Assembly (NCBI GenBank): GCA_963726295.1
Contig: CAVSBW010000012.1
Span: 62,001-126,000, forward strand
Direction: 5' to 3'
DNA length: 64,000 bases
Source: DASSQJ01 sp963726295
GTDB lineage: Bacteria; Actinomycetota; Actinomycetes; Actinomycetales; Dermatophilaceae
Shown piece after piece: positions 1-7,794 of this stretch. The translations under genes and the position numbers were made by a program. The notes under the pieces were generated by a model. That model worked only from the letters and a program-made list of their open reading frames with translations, was not told the origin of the DNA and made no database searches. The number at the start of each line of letters is the position of its first letter. Within the stretch, counting starts at the first letter, position 1.

Positions 1-90
1 TGGCGGCTCGCCGCGGCCCCCGGCTCCCTGACCGCGGTCGAGGTGTGGGACGACGGCGAGGTCTCGGTCGCATTCACCAACCGCACCTGA
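1..90 (+). CDS. C-terminal end of a truncated protein, possibly histidine phosphatase family
   Basis: The first 90 bases read as one open frame of 29 codons ending in TGA; the gene begins outside the window. The visible tail ends in AFTNRT. From memory this resembles the end of actinobacterial histidine phosphatase (phosphoglycerate mutase-like) proteins, but no catalytic residue is visible, so the function is a guess. Confidence 0.5.
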   Translation, partial: WRLAAAPGSLTAVEVWDDGEVSVAFTNRT

Positions 91-111
91 GCACCGTTCA
101 TCCAGGGCAGG

Positions 112-282
112 ATGTCGGACATGCGCGACAGTGGTCTCACCGAGGGCGGGGGCGACCCCACTGCCACCCCGAGCACGCCGAGCGCCTCGACGGGCACGAC
201 CGCGTGGCTGCGCGCCTCGGCGCGGGCGCTGGGACGGGCCGTGCGCTGGCTCCTCGACCGGATCGGCTTCCTCACCGGCTGA
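112..282 (+). CDS. Small hypothetical protein (56 aa)
   Basis: An ATG at 112 preceded by an AGGGCAGG-like ribosome-binding site opens a 56-residue frame. The first half is Ser/Thr/Pro/Gly-rich and probably disordered. The second half (AWLRASARALGRAVRWLLDR) has regularly spaced Arg among Ala, Leu and Trp, as in an amphipathic, membrane-binding helix. It lies 21 nt after the preceding gene on the same strand and may be co-transcribed with it. I recognise no family; composition and the RBS are the only support. Confidence 0.4.
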   Translation: MSDMRDSGLTEGGGDPTATPSTPSASTGTTAWLRASARALGRAVRWLLDRIGFLTG

Positions 283-357
283 CGGTGGGCGGCGGCACAC
301 CGTTCGGCAACCCGACCTCGGTACGCCCTCATCGAGTCAGGACGGCGTCCTCCAACC

Positions 358-1932
358 TCAGAACGGTGCTGGGGCCTCGCCGAGCCGGGGTGCGGCGAGC
401 GGTGCCGGCAACGGGGTGGCCGAGCCCGTCGGGACGACCCGTCGGTGCTGGGGCTCGGTCACGCGCACCTGCCCGGACGTCGAGATCCACTCGACGGTGC
501 CGTCGGGGTCGAGGCGGTAGCGCCATCGACCACGCTGCTTCATGCGGTGGTGGCGTCGGCACAGGCCGGCGAGGTTGGTGGGGGAGGTCTGGCCCTCCGG
601 CCACGGTCGGGTGTGGTCGAGGTCGACGCGGACGGCGGGTCGGCCGCAGCCCCACGCCCGGCAGGTGCCGTCGCGGGTGGTCACGAACTCGCGGATGGCC
701 CGCGTCGGGGCGTAGGCGCCGGTGGTGACCGACGCGAGGGTGCCGGTCTCGGCGTCGAGGATCGCACGGGTCACCTCGAGCGGGAGGGTCCGCAGCATCC
801 CGGCCATCACCGCGGCGGGGATGAAGCCGACTCCGGGCAGGTCACAGCCACCGATCGCCACCCCGGGGGAGACGATGGCCTGCTCGCGGAACCGGGCGGG
901 GATCGGGCCGCCGGCCGCTGGGTGACCGTCGGGGGCCTCCTCGAACCACGAGAACTCCTCGCGGGACTCGGGGGTGAGGTCGGCCATCCGGGTCTCCTCA
1001 CCCGTGACGGCGTCGATGACGGTCTCGTCGTCGTCCCGCTCGATCCGCGTCCGCACCCAGCCCTCGCGGCCACGGTCCTGTCGGGAGCCGGTTGCCGGAA
1101 CCTGGCCGCCGTGGCCCGGGTTCGTGATCACCGGGATGCCGAGCGTGACCCGGGCATCGACCGTGACGTTCTCCAGGACCAGGTCGGCGAGGGCGTCGGC
1201 GCGGGACTCCTCCACGGTGAGTGACGGGTCGTCCTCGCGGGCGTCGGCGGCCAGCTGGTCGACGGCGGCCCACATCGACGCGCTCGTCTCCGTGGGGAGC
1301 AGCGCCCACCACTCCGACAGGCCGTCCTCGCTCGGACGGACCTGCACGGTGCGTCCCCGCCGCGTGCGCTCCCGGTGCGCGGCGACCTGCTCGGCCGCGA
1401 CGCGCTCGGCCACCTCGCGGGCCGCAGCGGTGATGCGGGCCGGGTCCATCCCCACCAGTCGGGGAGCCAGCTGGGCGTCCACGGCCAGGCAGGCCACGAC
1501 GTCGAGCCCGGAGCAGGCGTCGACCACCTTGTGGGCGCTCGTGGTCGGGAGGTCCCCCGACAGCACGAGGGCGCGGACCGCTGGGAAGCGCTCGGCCAGC
1601 GCGGCGCCCAGCGCGACCTTGCGACCGGCGACGCCCTCGGTGAGCGCGGTGGCCGCGGACATCTCGGCCGGCGCCATGGCGTCGACGAACCCGACGGGGT
1701 GCACTCGCTGCCAGGGTCGCGACTCGTACATCGTCGTCTCGACACGCGCGGCCTGGGCGGCGGCCGCGCCCTGGGCGCCCTCCGCCGCGTTGACGAGCCC
1801 CTGCAGCTCGCCGGCGAGCTCGAATGCCTCCACCGGGTCCAGCCATCCGCCCGACTCCGCGAGCTCGCGGCCGACCTCGGCGCACTCCGCGCGCAGCCGC
1901 GCGATGCGTGTGCTGAGCTGGCTCCGGTCCAT
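358..1932 (-). CDS. DUF222 domain protein with C-terminal HNH endonuclease domain (13E12-like)
   Basis: A 524-residue protein. The long N-terminal part is Ala/Glu/Arg-rich and typical of DUF222. Near the C-terminus is a zinc-type HNH nuclease: CRAWGCG, then VDLDHTRPW (catalytic DH) and LCRRHHRMK. This is the REP13E12-like family, abundant in actinobacteria and usually taken as a DNA nuclease of unknown role. I chose the start at 1932 (MDRSQLS), not an in-frame ATG 21 nt upstream, because a TATCAT -10 box lies exactly 6 nt before it, suggesting a leaderless transcript. An SOS-like box abuts that -10 element. It is a single gene, divergent from the rhodanese gene. Confidence 0.88.
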   Translation of the reverse strand: MDRSQLSTRIARLRAECAEVGRELAESGGWLDPVEAFELAGELQGLVNAAEGAQGAAAAQAARVETTMYESRPWQRVHPVGFVDAMAPAEMSAATALTEGVAGRKVALGAALAERFPAVRALVLSGDLPTTSAHKVVDACSGLDVVACLAVDAQLAPRLVGMDPARITAAAREVAERVAAEQVAAHRERTRRGRTVQVRPSEDGLSEWWALLPTETSASMWAAVDQLAADAREDDPSLTVEESRADALADLVLENVTVDARVTLGIPVITNPGHGGQVPATGSRQDRGREGWVRTRIERDDDETVIDAVTGEETRMADLTPESREEFSWFEEAPDGHPAAGGPIPARFREQAIVSPGVAIGGCDLPGVGFIPAAVMAGMLRTLPLEVTRAILDAETGTLASVTTGAYAPTRAIREFVTTRDGTCRAWGCGRPAVRVDLDHTRPWPEGQTSPTNLAGLCRRHHRMKQRGRWRYRLDPDGTVEWISTSGQVRVTEPQHRRVVPTGSATPLPAPLAAPRLGEAPAPF

Positions 1933-1938
1933 GCTTCG

Positions 1939-1961
1939 ATGATAACCGAACATCTGTATGA
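1939..1961 (-). promoter_or_regulatory. Leaderless promoter with LexA/SOS-like box for the HNH gene
   Basis: On the minus strand TATCAT (1944-1939) is a -10 box 6 nt before the ATG at 1932. Immediately upstream, 1946-1961 reads CCGAACATCTGTATGA, which matches 9 of the 12 half-site positions of the actinobacterial LexA box TCGAAC-N4-GTTCGA. A repressor here would cover the -10/-35 spacer. LexA binding is inferred from sequence and from the known SOS control of mycobacterial 13E12 genes. Confidence 0.5.
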
Positions 1962-2189
1962 ATCACAACCCGGCATCCGGTTCCTGTGGACGGGGGAGGA
2001 GGTGGGACCCAGACTGCCGGCGTGCAGGGAGCAGGGTCGGGTGCGGGCGGGCGGGAAGAGACACCACGCCGACGGGGAGGCGTTGGAGCTGCGCGGTGCT
2101 GGGGTGCGCGATGCCTGTCATCGTCGACGCCCACGCGGACGGCCGCCGCTTACCCTGCCCCGTATCGTCACTCCGACTCGTGAGAGCCC

Positions 2190-2226
2190 TTGCGTCAGGC
2201 CGCGGGTCCCGGCCTACGCTCGCTGC
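2190..2226 (+). promoter_or_regulatory. Promoter of the rhodanese gene, probably leaderless
   Basis: TTGCGT (2190-2195) and TACGCT (2215-2220) are separated by 19 nt, and the -10 box lies 6 nt before the ATG at 2227. No Shine-Dalgarno sequence is seen. Confidence 0.4.
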
Positions 2227-2640
2227 ATGACCTATGCCGGGGACGTCACGCCCAGCGTCGCCTATTCGGCCGTGACCGGAGCGGGCGACGCCCTCCTCCT
2301 GGACTGCCGCACCCGCCCGGAGTGGGTGTACGTCGGCGTGCCCGACCTCGAGCCGGCCGGGCGCGCGGCCGTGTTCGTCGAGTGGCAGACCTACCCCGAG
2401 GGCCTGGTCAACTCCCACTTCGTCGAGCAGGCCCGCGCGGCGGGTGCCGCCCCCGGCCGCGACGTCTACGTCCTCTGCCGAAGCGGGGTGCGCTCCATCG
2501 CGGCGGCCGAGGCGCTCACCGCCGCCGGGCTCGGTCCGGCGTACAACGTGCTCGACGGGTTCGAGGGCCCCCACGACCCGCAGGGGCACCGCACCCTCGG
2601 CGGGTGGAAGAACGACGGGCTCCCCTGGCGCCAGGGGTGA
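2227..2640 (+). CDS. Rhodanese-like domain protein (sulfurtransferase)
   Basis: A 137-residue single rhodanese domain. The active-site loop is CRSGVRS (about residues 83-89), with the cysteine that carries persulfide sulfur; LLDCRTRPEW near the N-terminus is the usual rhodanese strand. It lies 79 nt upstream of the sulfhydrylase metZ on the same strand. Rhodaneses are often found beside metZ, so a role in supplying or handling sulfide for homocysteine synthesis is a reasonable inference. There is no signal peptide, so it should be cytoplasmic. Confidence 0.88.
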   Translation: MTYAGDVTPSVAYSAVTGAGDALLLDCRTRPEWVYVGVPDLEPAGRAAVFVEWQTYPEGLVNSHFVEQARAAGAAPGRDVYVLCRSGVRSIAAAEALTAAGLGPAYNVLDGFEGPHDPQGHRTLGGWKNDGLPWRQG

Positions 2641-2719
2641 CGGCGAGTCGCGCCGCCGCGGGTGGTCGCGCGCTGAACGCCCTCCCCGGTGGCCCCGTCG
2701 ACGCGGGATGATCGGGCCC

Positions 2720-3928
2720 ATGAGCCTCCCCGACGACCTCCACGCCCAGACCCTCGCCGTGCGCGGTGGGATCGCGCGTAGCGGCTTCGACGAGACCGCC
2801 GAGGCGCTCTACCTCACCTCGGGCTTCGTCTACGAGTCGGCCGAGCAGGCCGAGGCCGCGTTCAAGGACGAGCTCGACCACTACATCTACAGCCGCTACG
2901 GCAACCCGACGGTGGCCGTCTTCGAGGAGCGGATGCGGCTGCTCGAGGGGGCGCAGGCATGCTTCGCCACCGCGTCGGGGATGGCCGCCGTCTTCACCAC
3001 CATGGCCGCCCTGTGCGCCGCGGGCGACCGGGTCGTCGCCTCCCGGGCGCTCTTCGGCTCGTGCTTCGTCATCCTCGACGAGATCCTGCCGCGCTGGGGC
3101 GTCGAGACGGTCTTCGTCGACGGCGCCGACCTCGCCAAGTGGCGGGCCGCCCTCGCGGAGCCCACTGCGGCGGTCTTCTTCGAGACCCCGAGCAACCCGA
3201 TGCAGGAGCTCGTCGACATCGCCGCCGTCTCCGACCTCGCCCACGCGGCCGGCGCCACGGTGGTCGTCGACAACGTCTTCGGCACCCCGGTCTTCTCGCA
3301 CCCGCTGGCCCACGGTGCCGACGTCGTCGTGTACTCGACGACCAAGCACGTCGACGGGCAGGGGCGGGCCCTCGGTGGGGCGGTCCTCGGCCCGAGCGCG
3401 TTCATCGACGGTCCCGTGAAGAACCTCATGCGCCACACCGGCCCCGCGATGTCCCCGTTCAACGCCTGGGTGATGACCAAGGGCCTCGAGACCCTCGACC
3501 TGCGGGTCCGGCGGATGGCCGACTCCGCCCTCCACCTCGCCCGGACCCTCGAGGGATGGGCCGGCAGCGGTCGCGGTGTCGTCCGGGTCGCGCACCCCTA
3601 CCTCGAGAGTCATCCCCAGCACGACCTCGCGCTGCGCCAGATGGACGGGGGCGGGGGCACCGTGGTGACCTTCGAGGTCGCAGGGGCGAAGGAGGCGGCG
3701 TTCGCGCTGGTCAACGCCCTGCAGCTGGTCGACATCTCCAACAACCTCGGCGATGCCAAGTCGCTCGTCACCCACCCCTCCACCACGACGCACCGCCGGC
3801 TCGGCCCGGAGGCGCGGGCCGCCGTGGGCATCACCGACGGCACCGTCCGGGTGTCGGTGGGCCTCGAGGACGTCCGGGACCTCGAGGCGGACCTGGACCG
3901 GGCCGTGGCGGCGGCCGAACGGGTCTGA
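2720..3928 (+). CDS. metZ: O-succinylhomoserine sulfhydrylase
   Basis: A 402-residue PLP enzyme of the Cys/Met metabolism family, the usual length for MetZ. The PLP lysine is in STTKH (about residue 214), preceded by a VVVDNVFGTP segment that holds the PLP-binding Asp, and SRYGNPT near the N-terminus is a family signature. It converts O-succinylhomoserine (or the acetyl ester) and sulfide to homocysteine. The MetZ subtype, rather than cystathionine synthase or lyase, is suggested by overall resemblance and the adjacent rhodanese. I chose MSLPDD (2720); an in-frame ATG lies 12 nt upstream and neither start has a clear Shine-Dalgarno. Confidence 0.85.
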   Translation: MSLPDDLHAQTLAVRGGIARSGFDETAEALYLTSGFVYESAEQAEAAFKDELDHYIYSRYGNPTVAVFEERMRLLEGAQACFATASGMAAVFTTMAALCAAGDRVVASRALFGSCFVILDEILPRWGVETVFVDGADLAKWRAALAEPTAAVFFETPSNPMQELVDIAAVSDLAHAAGATVVVDNVFGTPVFSHPLAHGADVVVYSTTKHVDGQGRALGGAVLGPSAFIDGPVKNLMRHTGPAMSPFNAWVMTKGLETLDLRVRRMADSALHLARTLEGWAGSGRGVVRVAHPYLESHPQHDLALRQMDGGGGTVVTFEVAGAKEAAFALVNALQLVDISNNLGDAKSLVTHPSTTTHRRLGPEARAAVGITDGTVRVSVGLEDVRDLEADLDRAVAAAERV

Positions 3929-3983
3929 CACCGAGCGGGCCCGACCCGAGTCCGACCCGGGCGCGACTGTTAGCGTCCGGGCC

Positions 3984-4442
3984 ATGTCCGACACCGTCTC
4001 CGTCCAGCGCCTCATCCCGTCGCCCCCCGAGCCGATCTTCGAGCTGCTCGTGGACCCCGACCGCCACTGCGTCATCGACGGCGGCGGGAGCGTGCAGCAG
4101 GCCCGGAGCGGTGGCCGGCGGCTGGCGCTCGGCGACCGGTTCGGCATGGACATGAAGATCGGGCTCCCGTACTCGATGTCGAACACGGTGGTGGAGTTCG
4201 AGGAGAACCGGCGCATCGCCTGGCAGACGCGCGGTGGGGGGGCGATCGGTCGCGCCGTCGGCGGCCGGGTCTGGCGTTACGAGCTCGAGCCCGTCGACGG
4301 TGGCACCCTCGTCACCGAGACGTGGGACATCAGCGCCGAGGCGACGCCCAGCAAGCCGTTCGTGCGCGGCATGGCGGCGACGACGCGCCGGAACATGGAC
4401 GCGACGCTCGCCCGCATCGAGGACCTCGTCACCGAGGCCTGA
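3984..4442 (+). CDS. SRPBCC family protein (polyketide cyclase/dehydrase-like)
   Basis: A 152-residue protein with the START-like SRPBCC pattern: an N-terminal strand and helix (SPPEPIFELLVDP), central strands (NTVVEFEENRRIAWQTR), GTLVTETWD and a long C-terminal helix (TTRRNMDATLARIEDLV). These proteins bind hydrophobic ligands in a helix-grip pocket; the ligand here is unknown. TAGCGT ends 7 nt before the ATG, suggesting a leaderless transcript. It converges with the DUF2236 gene, leaving only 10 nt between stop codons. Confidence 0.75.
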   Translation: MSDTVSVQRLIPSPPEPIFELLVDPDRHCVIDGGGSVQQARSGGRRLALGDRFGMDMKIGLPYSMSNTVVEFEENRRIAWQTRGGGAIGRAVGGRVWRYELEPVDGGTLVTETWDISAEATPSKPFVRGMAATTRRNMDATLARIEDLVTEA

Positions 4443-4452
4443 CCGGACCGCC

Positions 4453-5352
4453 TCAGCCGGCGCGAGCCTCGTCGGCCGCCACCCGGCGCTCCTCGGCGAC
4501 CCCGGCCATCGCCCACCGGACGACTCCGGTGCCCACGCGGCCCAGCCCGCCGGCCACGACCCGCCCCGGACCCGCCAACGGCAGCCTGAGCTCGCGCCGG
4601 GCCCACGCGGGCAGCGCGGCCACCCCGCCCGCCACGAGCAGGCCGTACCCGGGCCGCGCCGTCCACGGCAGCGGCGGGTCGAGGAGGAGGAAGCGGGCGG
4701 CGTCGCGCGCCGCGTCGGAGGCGCGCAGCACGGGCCGGTAGGCCTCCAGCGCGGACTCGAGCCCGGCCACCGACACCGGCACGTCGTGGGCACCCAGCCT
4801 GCGCGCCACCACGGCGGACTGCTCGACATAGCGGTCGGCCTCGGCGGCGGTCAGGGGCCTGGCCGCGTACCGCTGGAACGCCCCGAGGAAGCACGTGGCC
4901 TCGGCCACGTGCACCCAGCGCAGCAGGTCGGGGTCCGACGCCCGGTAGGGCTCGCCCCGGTCGTCACGACCGCGGACCCGCTCGTGCACGGCCCGGACCC
5001 GGTCGATGGCCGCCTCGGCGTCCGCGACTGTGCCGAAGGTGGTGGTCGCGAGGAACTGGGAGGTGCGCTGCAACCGGCCCCACGGGTCGCCGCGGTAGCC
5101 GCTGTGCCCGGCCACCCCGGCCATCGCCGACGGGTGCAGCGACTGCAGCAGGAGGGCCGCCACGCCCCCGGGGAACATGGACGCGTCGGCATGCACCCGC
5201 CACACCGGGTCGTCGGGGGTGAACCACCGCTCGCCGCGGCGGCCCCAGATGACCTTGGCGCGCTCGGCGGCGTCGTCACCGGCCACCCGGGACCGCAGAG
5301 CGAGCCCGAGCCGGCGCTGCACCCCCCGGGAGAGCCCCTCGGTGACCGTCAT
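4453..5352 (-). CDS. DUF2236 oxygenase MpaB-family protein
   Basis: A 299-residue protein of the DUF2236/MpaB-like family (rubber oxygenase and mycophenolic acid B relatives), heme-dependent oxygenases in characterised members. Visible family segments are the DPVWRVHADASMF region, SLHPSAMAGVAGHSGY with its conserved histidine, RTSQFLATTTFG, and LRWVHVAEATCF with another conserved His. No signal peptide is seen. A GGGAGGGGAACGAGG run before the ATG supports the start. The substrate cannot be inferred. It lies 110 nt downstream of yaaA on the same strand. Confidence 0.82.
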   Translation of the reverse strand: MTVTEGLSRGVQRRLGLALRSRVAGDDAAERAKVIWGRRGERWFTPDDPVWRVHADASMFPGGVAALLLQSLHPSAMAGVAGHSGYRGDPWGRLQRTSQFLATTTFGTVADAEAAIDRVRAVHERVRGRDDRGEPYRASDPDLLRWVHVAEATCFLGAFQRYAARPLTAAEADRYVEQSAVVARRLGAHDVPVSVAGLESALEAYRPVLRASDAARDAARFLLLDPPLPWTARPGYGLLVAGGVAALPAWARRELRLPLAGPGRVVAGGLGRVGTGVVRWAMAGVAEERRVAADEARAG

Positions 5353-5462
5353 CCTCGTTCCCCTCCCTGGCGCACGATGGAGGAGGCCGGCGGCGTCCTC
5401 GCTGGTGGGAACACCCAGAGCGGCCCGGCGACTCCCGGCGTCGAAGGTTGGGTCGACTCCGG

Positions 5463-6218
5463 TCAGGTCGTGGCACGCACGTCGAGCACCCAGGGCGCGG
5501 TCGCGCGTGCCGGTCCGTGCAGCTCGACGTCGAAGGCCTCGGCGACCACGTCGGCCGCCACGGGTACCGACCGGGCCGAGACCCCCGCCTCGCACAGGTG
5601 GCGCGCCACCAGGCCGCGGGTGTACTTGGCCATGTGGCTGGCGCCGGGGACCCGCACCTGCACCCACCGGGGGGCCACCGCGGCACCGGGTCGCCAGGCC
5701 GCGCCGTACGTCGACGACCGGCAGTCGACCAGGACGCCCGACCCGGCGGCCGCCGTGAGCGGTGCGTCCAGCACGGCCCGCCAGGCGGCCGCGAGCGGCC
5801 CGACGCCGGGGAGGTCGACCCCCATCGAGAGCCGGTACGCGGTGATCCGGTCGCGCGGCCGCACCGCGCCGTGGAGGGCCGAGACGACGACCAGCCAGCG
5901 GTTCGCCCGGCGACGGGCCGCGACGTCCATCGACCCGAGGTCGAGCGCGTCGTAGAGCACCCCGGTGTAGACCTCGGCGGCCGGTGTGGCCGGCAGCGTG
6001 TCGAGCGCGAGGTTGCGCGCCACCTCGTCCAGGAGGCCCTCGGACACTCCGAGCACCTCCGGGGCGGACGGGGAGCCGCTCACCGCCACGAGCGCCTCGG
6101 CCACCCGCTCGCGCGCCGGCCCGAGCTCCGGGAAGGACCACGTGGCGGGGTCGGCGGGCCGTCCCCGGCGGCGGTTGGCCTTGGTCTCGGACGGCGGGAG
6201 CAGGATGAGCACCGGCAC
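5463..6218 (-). CDS. yaaA: Peroxide stress protein YaaA (DUF328/UPF0246)
   Basis: A 251-residue protein, normal length for YaaA. It starts from GTG with the family opening LILLPPSETKA and keeps the internal segments YTGVLYDALDL, VVSALHGAVRP and YRLSMGVDLPG plus the C-terminal SHMAKYTRG block. In E. coli YaaA lowers intracellular iron during peroxide stress; here that role is carried over from the family. It is divergent from the RNB nuclease gene with a 71-nt gap and may be transcribed with the DUF2236 gene downstream. Confidence 0.9.
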   Translation of the reverse strand: MPVLILLPPSETKANRRRGRPADPATWSFPELGPARERVAEALVAVSGSPSAPEVLGVSEGLLDEVARNLALDTLPATPAAEVYTGVLYDALDLGSMDVAARRRANRWLVVVSALHGAVRPRDRITAYRLSMGVDLPGVGPLAAAWRAVLDAPLTAAAGSGVLVDCRSSTYGAAWRPGAAVAPRWVQVRVPGASHMAKYTRGLVARHLCEAGVSARSVPVAADVVAEAFDVELHGPARATAPWVLDVRATT

Positions 6219-6277
6219 AGCGTACGAAGGGGATCATCCGCGCCGACACGTGCCGGCCACCGGACCGACCATCCGGC

Positions 6278-6289
6278 TAGGTTGACGGG
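6278..6289 (+). promoter_or_regulatory. Leaderless -10 element of the RNB ribonuclease gene
   Basis: TAGGTT (6278-6283) sits 6 nt before the ATG at 6290, with no Shine-Dalgarno between them. Confidence 0.4.
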
Positions 6290-7735
6290 ATGCCGCATCC
6301 CAGGGTCGTCCTGCGGCCCACGGACGCCGAGGTCTCCGGTGGTGTGGGTCGCGCGCTACGGGCCCGCTTCGACGCCGTGCGCGCCGAGCTGGGGATCGAC
6401 GGCGCCTACCCGGCGCAGGCCCTCGCCGAGGCGCAGCGGGTGGCCGCCGACCCGCCGGTGCCGCCCCGCGACGAGACCGACGTCCCGTACGTCACCCTCG
6501 ACCCTCCGGGGTCCATGGACCTCGACCAGGCCATGCACCTCGAGCGCGACGGCGACGGCCACCGGGTGCGCTACGCCATCGCCGACGTCCCCGGCTTCGT
6601 GCGCCTCGGGGGTGACCTCGACGCCGTCACCCGCGCCCGCGGGCAGACCGTGTACTGCCCCGACGAGCGCGTTCCGCTCCACCCTCCGGTGCTGTCCGAG
6701 GGTGCGGCCAGCCTGCTGCCGGGCGAGGTGCGACCCGCCTTCGTCTGGGACCTGCGACTCGACGGCGACGGCGCCCTGACCTCGGCCGAGGTGCACCGGG
6801 CGCTGGTGCGCAGCCGCGAGCGGCTCGACTACGCCGGGGTGCAGGCACGCGTGGACGCCGGTGAGGCCGAGGAGCGCCTGGTCCTCCTCCGGGAGGTGGG
6901 GGAGCGGCGGATCGCCCGCGAGCGGGCCCGAGGCGGCGCCAACCTGCCGATGCCGGAGCAGCAGGTGACCGAGAACGCCGACGGCTCCTTCGCGCTCGAG
7001 TTCCGCCCGCCCGTGGCGGCCGAGGAGTGGAACGCGCAGGTCTCACTGCTCACCGGCATGGCGGCGGCGTCGATGATGCTCGCTGCCGGGGTCGGGGTGC
7101 TCCGGACGATGCCGGCGCCGGACGACGACGCCGTGTCGCGCTTCCGCCGCGCCGCGCGCGGGCTCGGGGTCGACTGGCCGCGCGGGACGCCGTACGGCGA
7201 CCTGGTCCGGGGGCTCGACCGCACCGACCCCCGCCACCTCGCCCTGATCCACGAGGCCACCGCGCTGTTCCGGGGGGCCGGCTACACGGCGTTCGACGGC
7301 GCCCCGCCCGAGCAGCGTGATCACGCTGCCGTCGCCGCCCCCTACGCCCACGTCACGGCTCCGCTGCGCCGGCTGGTCGACCGGTTCGGGCTCGCGGTCT
7401 GCGAGGCCGCCTGCCGTGGCGACGAGGTGCCGGATGCCCTGCGCGCGGCCCTCCCCGACCTCCCCGGGCTCATGCGCGAGAGCGACCGCACGGCACGGAC
7501 CGCCGAGCGGGCCTGCGCCGACGCCACCGAGGCGGCCGTCCTCACCGGTCGTGAGGGGGAGCGGTTCACGGCGGTGGTCGTCGACCACTCGGAGAAGGGG
7601 ATGGAGGTCCAGCTCGTCGACCTCCCCGTGCTGGCCCGGGTCACCGGTGCTCGCGCCGAGCTCGGTGCGACCACCGAGGTCGTTCTCGAGCGGGCCGACG
7701 TGCGGGCCGGCGAGGTGGCGTTCACCCACCCCTGA
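6290..7735 (+). CDS. RNB domain ribonuclease (RNase II/R family)
   Basis: A 481-residue 3'-to-5' exoribonuclease-type protein dominated by the RNB catalytic domain. The metal-binding motif reads DPPGSMDLDQAM (about residues 73-84); the last of the four acidic positions of E. coli RNase II (DIDD) is Gln here, which I recall as common in the short actinobacterial subgroup. Other family segments are AIADVPGFV, YCPDERVPLHPPVLSE, the ANLPMPEQ block and YAHVTAPLRRLVDR. It is shorter than RNase R (over 700 aa) and has no clear N-terminal cold-shock domains, so it is probably the small actinobacterial form. Confidence 0.88.
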   Translation: MPHPRVVLRPTDAEVSGGVGRALRARFDAVRAELGIDGAYPAQALAEAQRVAADPPVPPRDETDVPYVTLDPPGSMDLDQAMHLERDGDGHRVRYAIADVPGFVRLGGDLDAVTRARGQTVYCPDERVPLHPPVLSEGAASLLPGEVRPAFVWDLRLDGDGALTSAEVHRALVRSRERLDYAGVQARVDAGEAEERLVLLREVGERRIARERARGGANLPMPEQQVTENADGSFALEFRPPVAAEEWNAQVSLLTGMAAASMMLAAGVGVLRTMPAPDDDAVSRFRRAARGLGVDWPRGTPYGDLVRGLDRTDPRHLALIHEATALFRGAGYTAFDGAPPEQRDHAAVAAPYAHVTAPLRRLVDRFGLAVCEAACRGDEVPDALRAALPDLPGLMRESDRTARTAERACADATEAAVLTGREGERFTAVVVDHSEKGMEVQLVDLPVLARVTGARAELGATTEVVLERADVRAGEVAFTHP

Positions 7736-7751
7736 CCCGGTCCGCGCGGGT

Positions 7752-7787
7752 CCGGGCCGACCGGGCGGCGTCGCCCGACCGGCCCGG
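7752..7787. terminator. Strong hairpin between convergent genes, likely bidirectional terminator
   Basis: The arms 7752-7767 and 7772-7787 pair over 14 of 16 positions around a GCGT loop, with one 2-nt mismatch. No U-run follows, as is common for actinobacterial terminators. It lies between the stops of the RNB gene and the sialidase-like gene. Confidence 0.55.
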
Positions 7788-7794
7788 TCACGGC

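Noticed and set aside
2641..2719. A SAM riboswitch before metZ.
   Set aside because: The 79-nt gap is too short and lacks the conserved SAM aptamer core.
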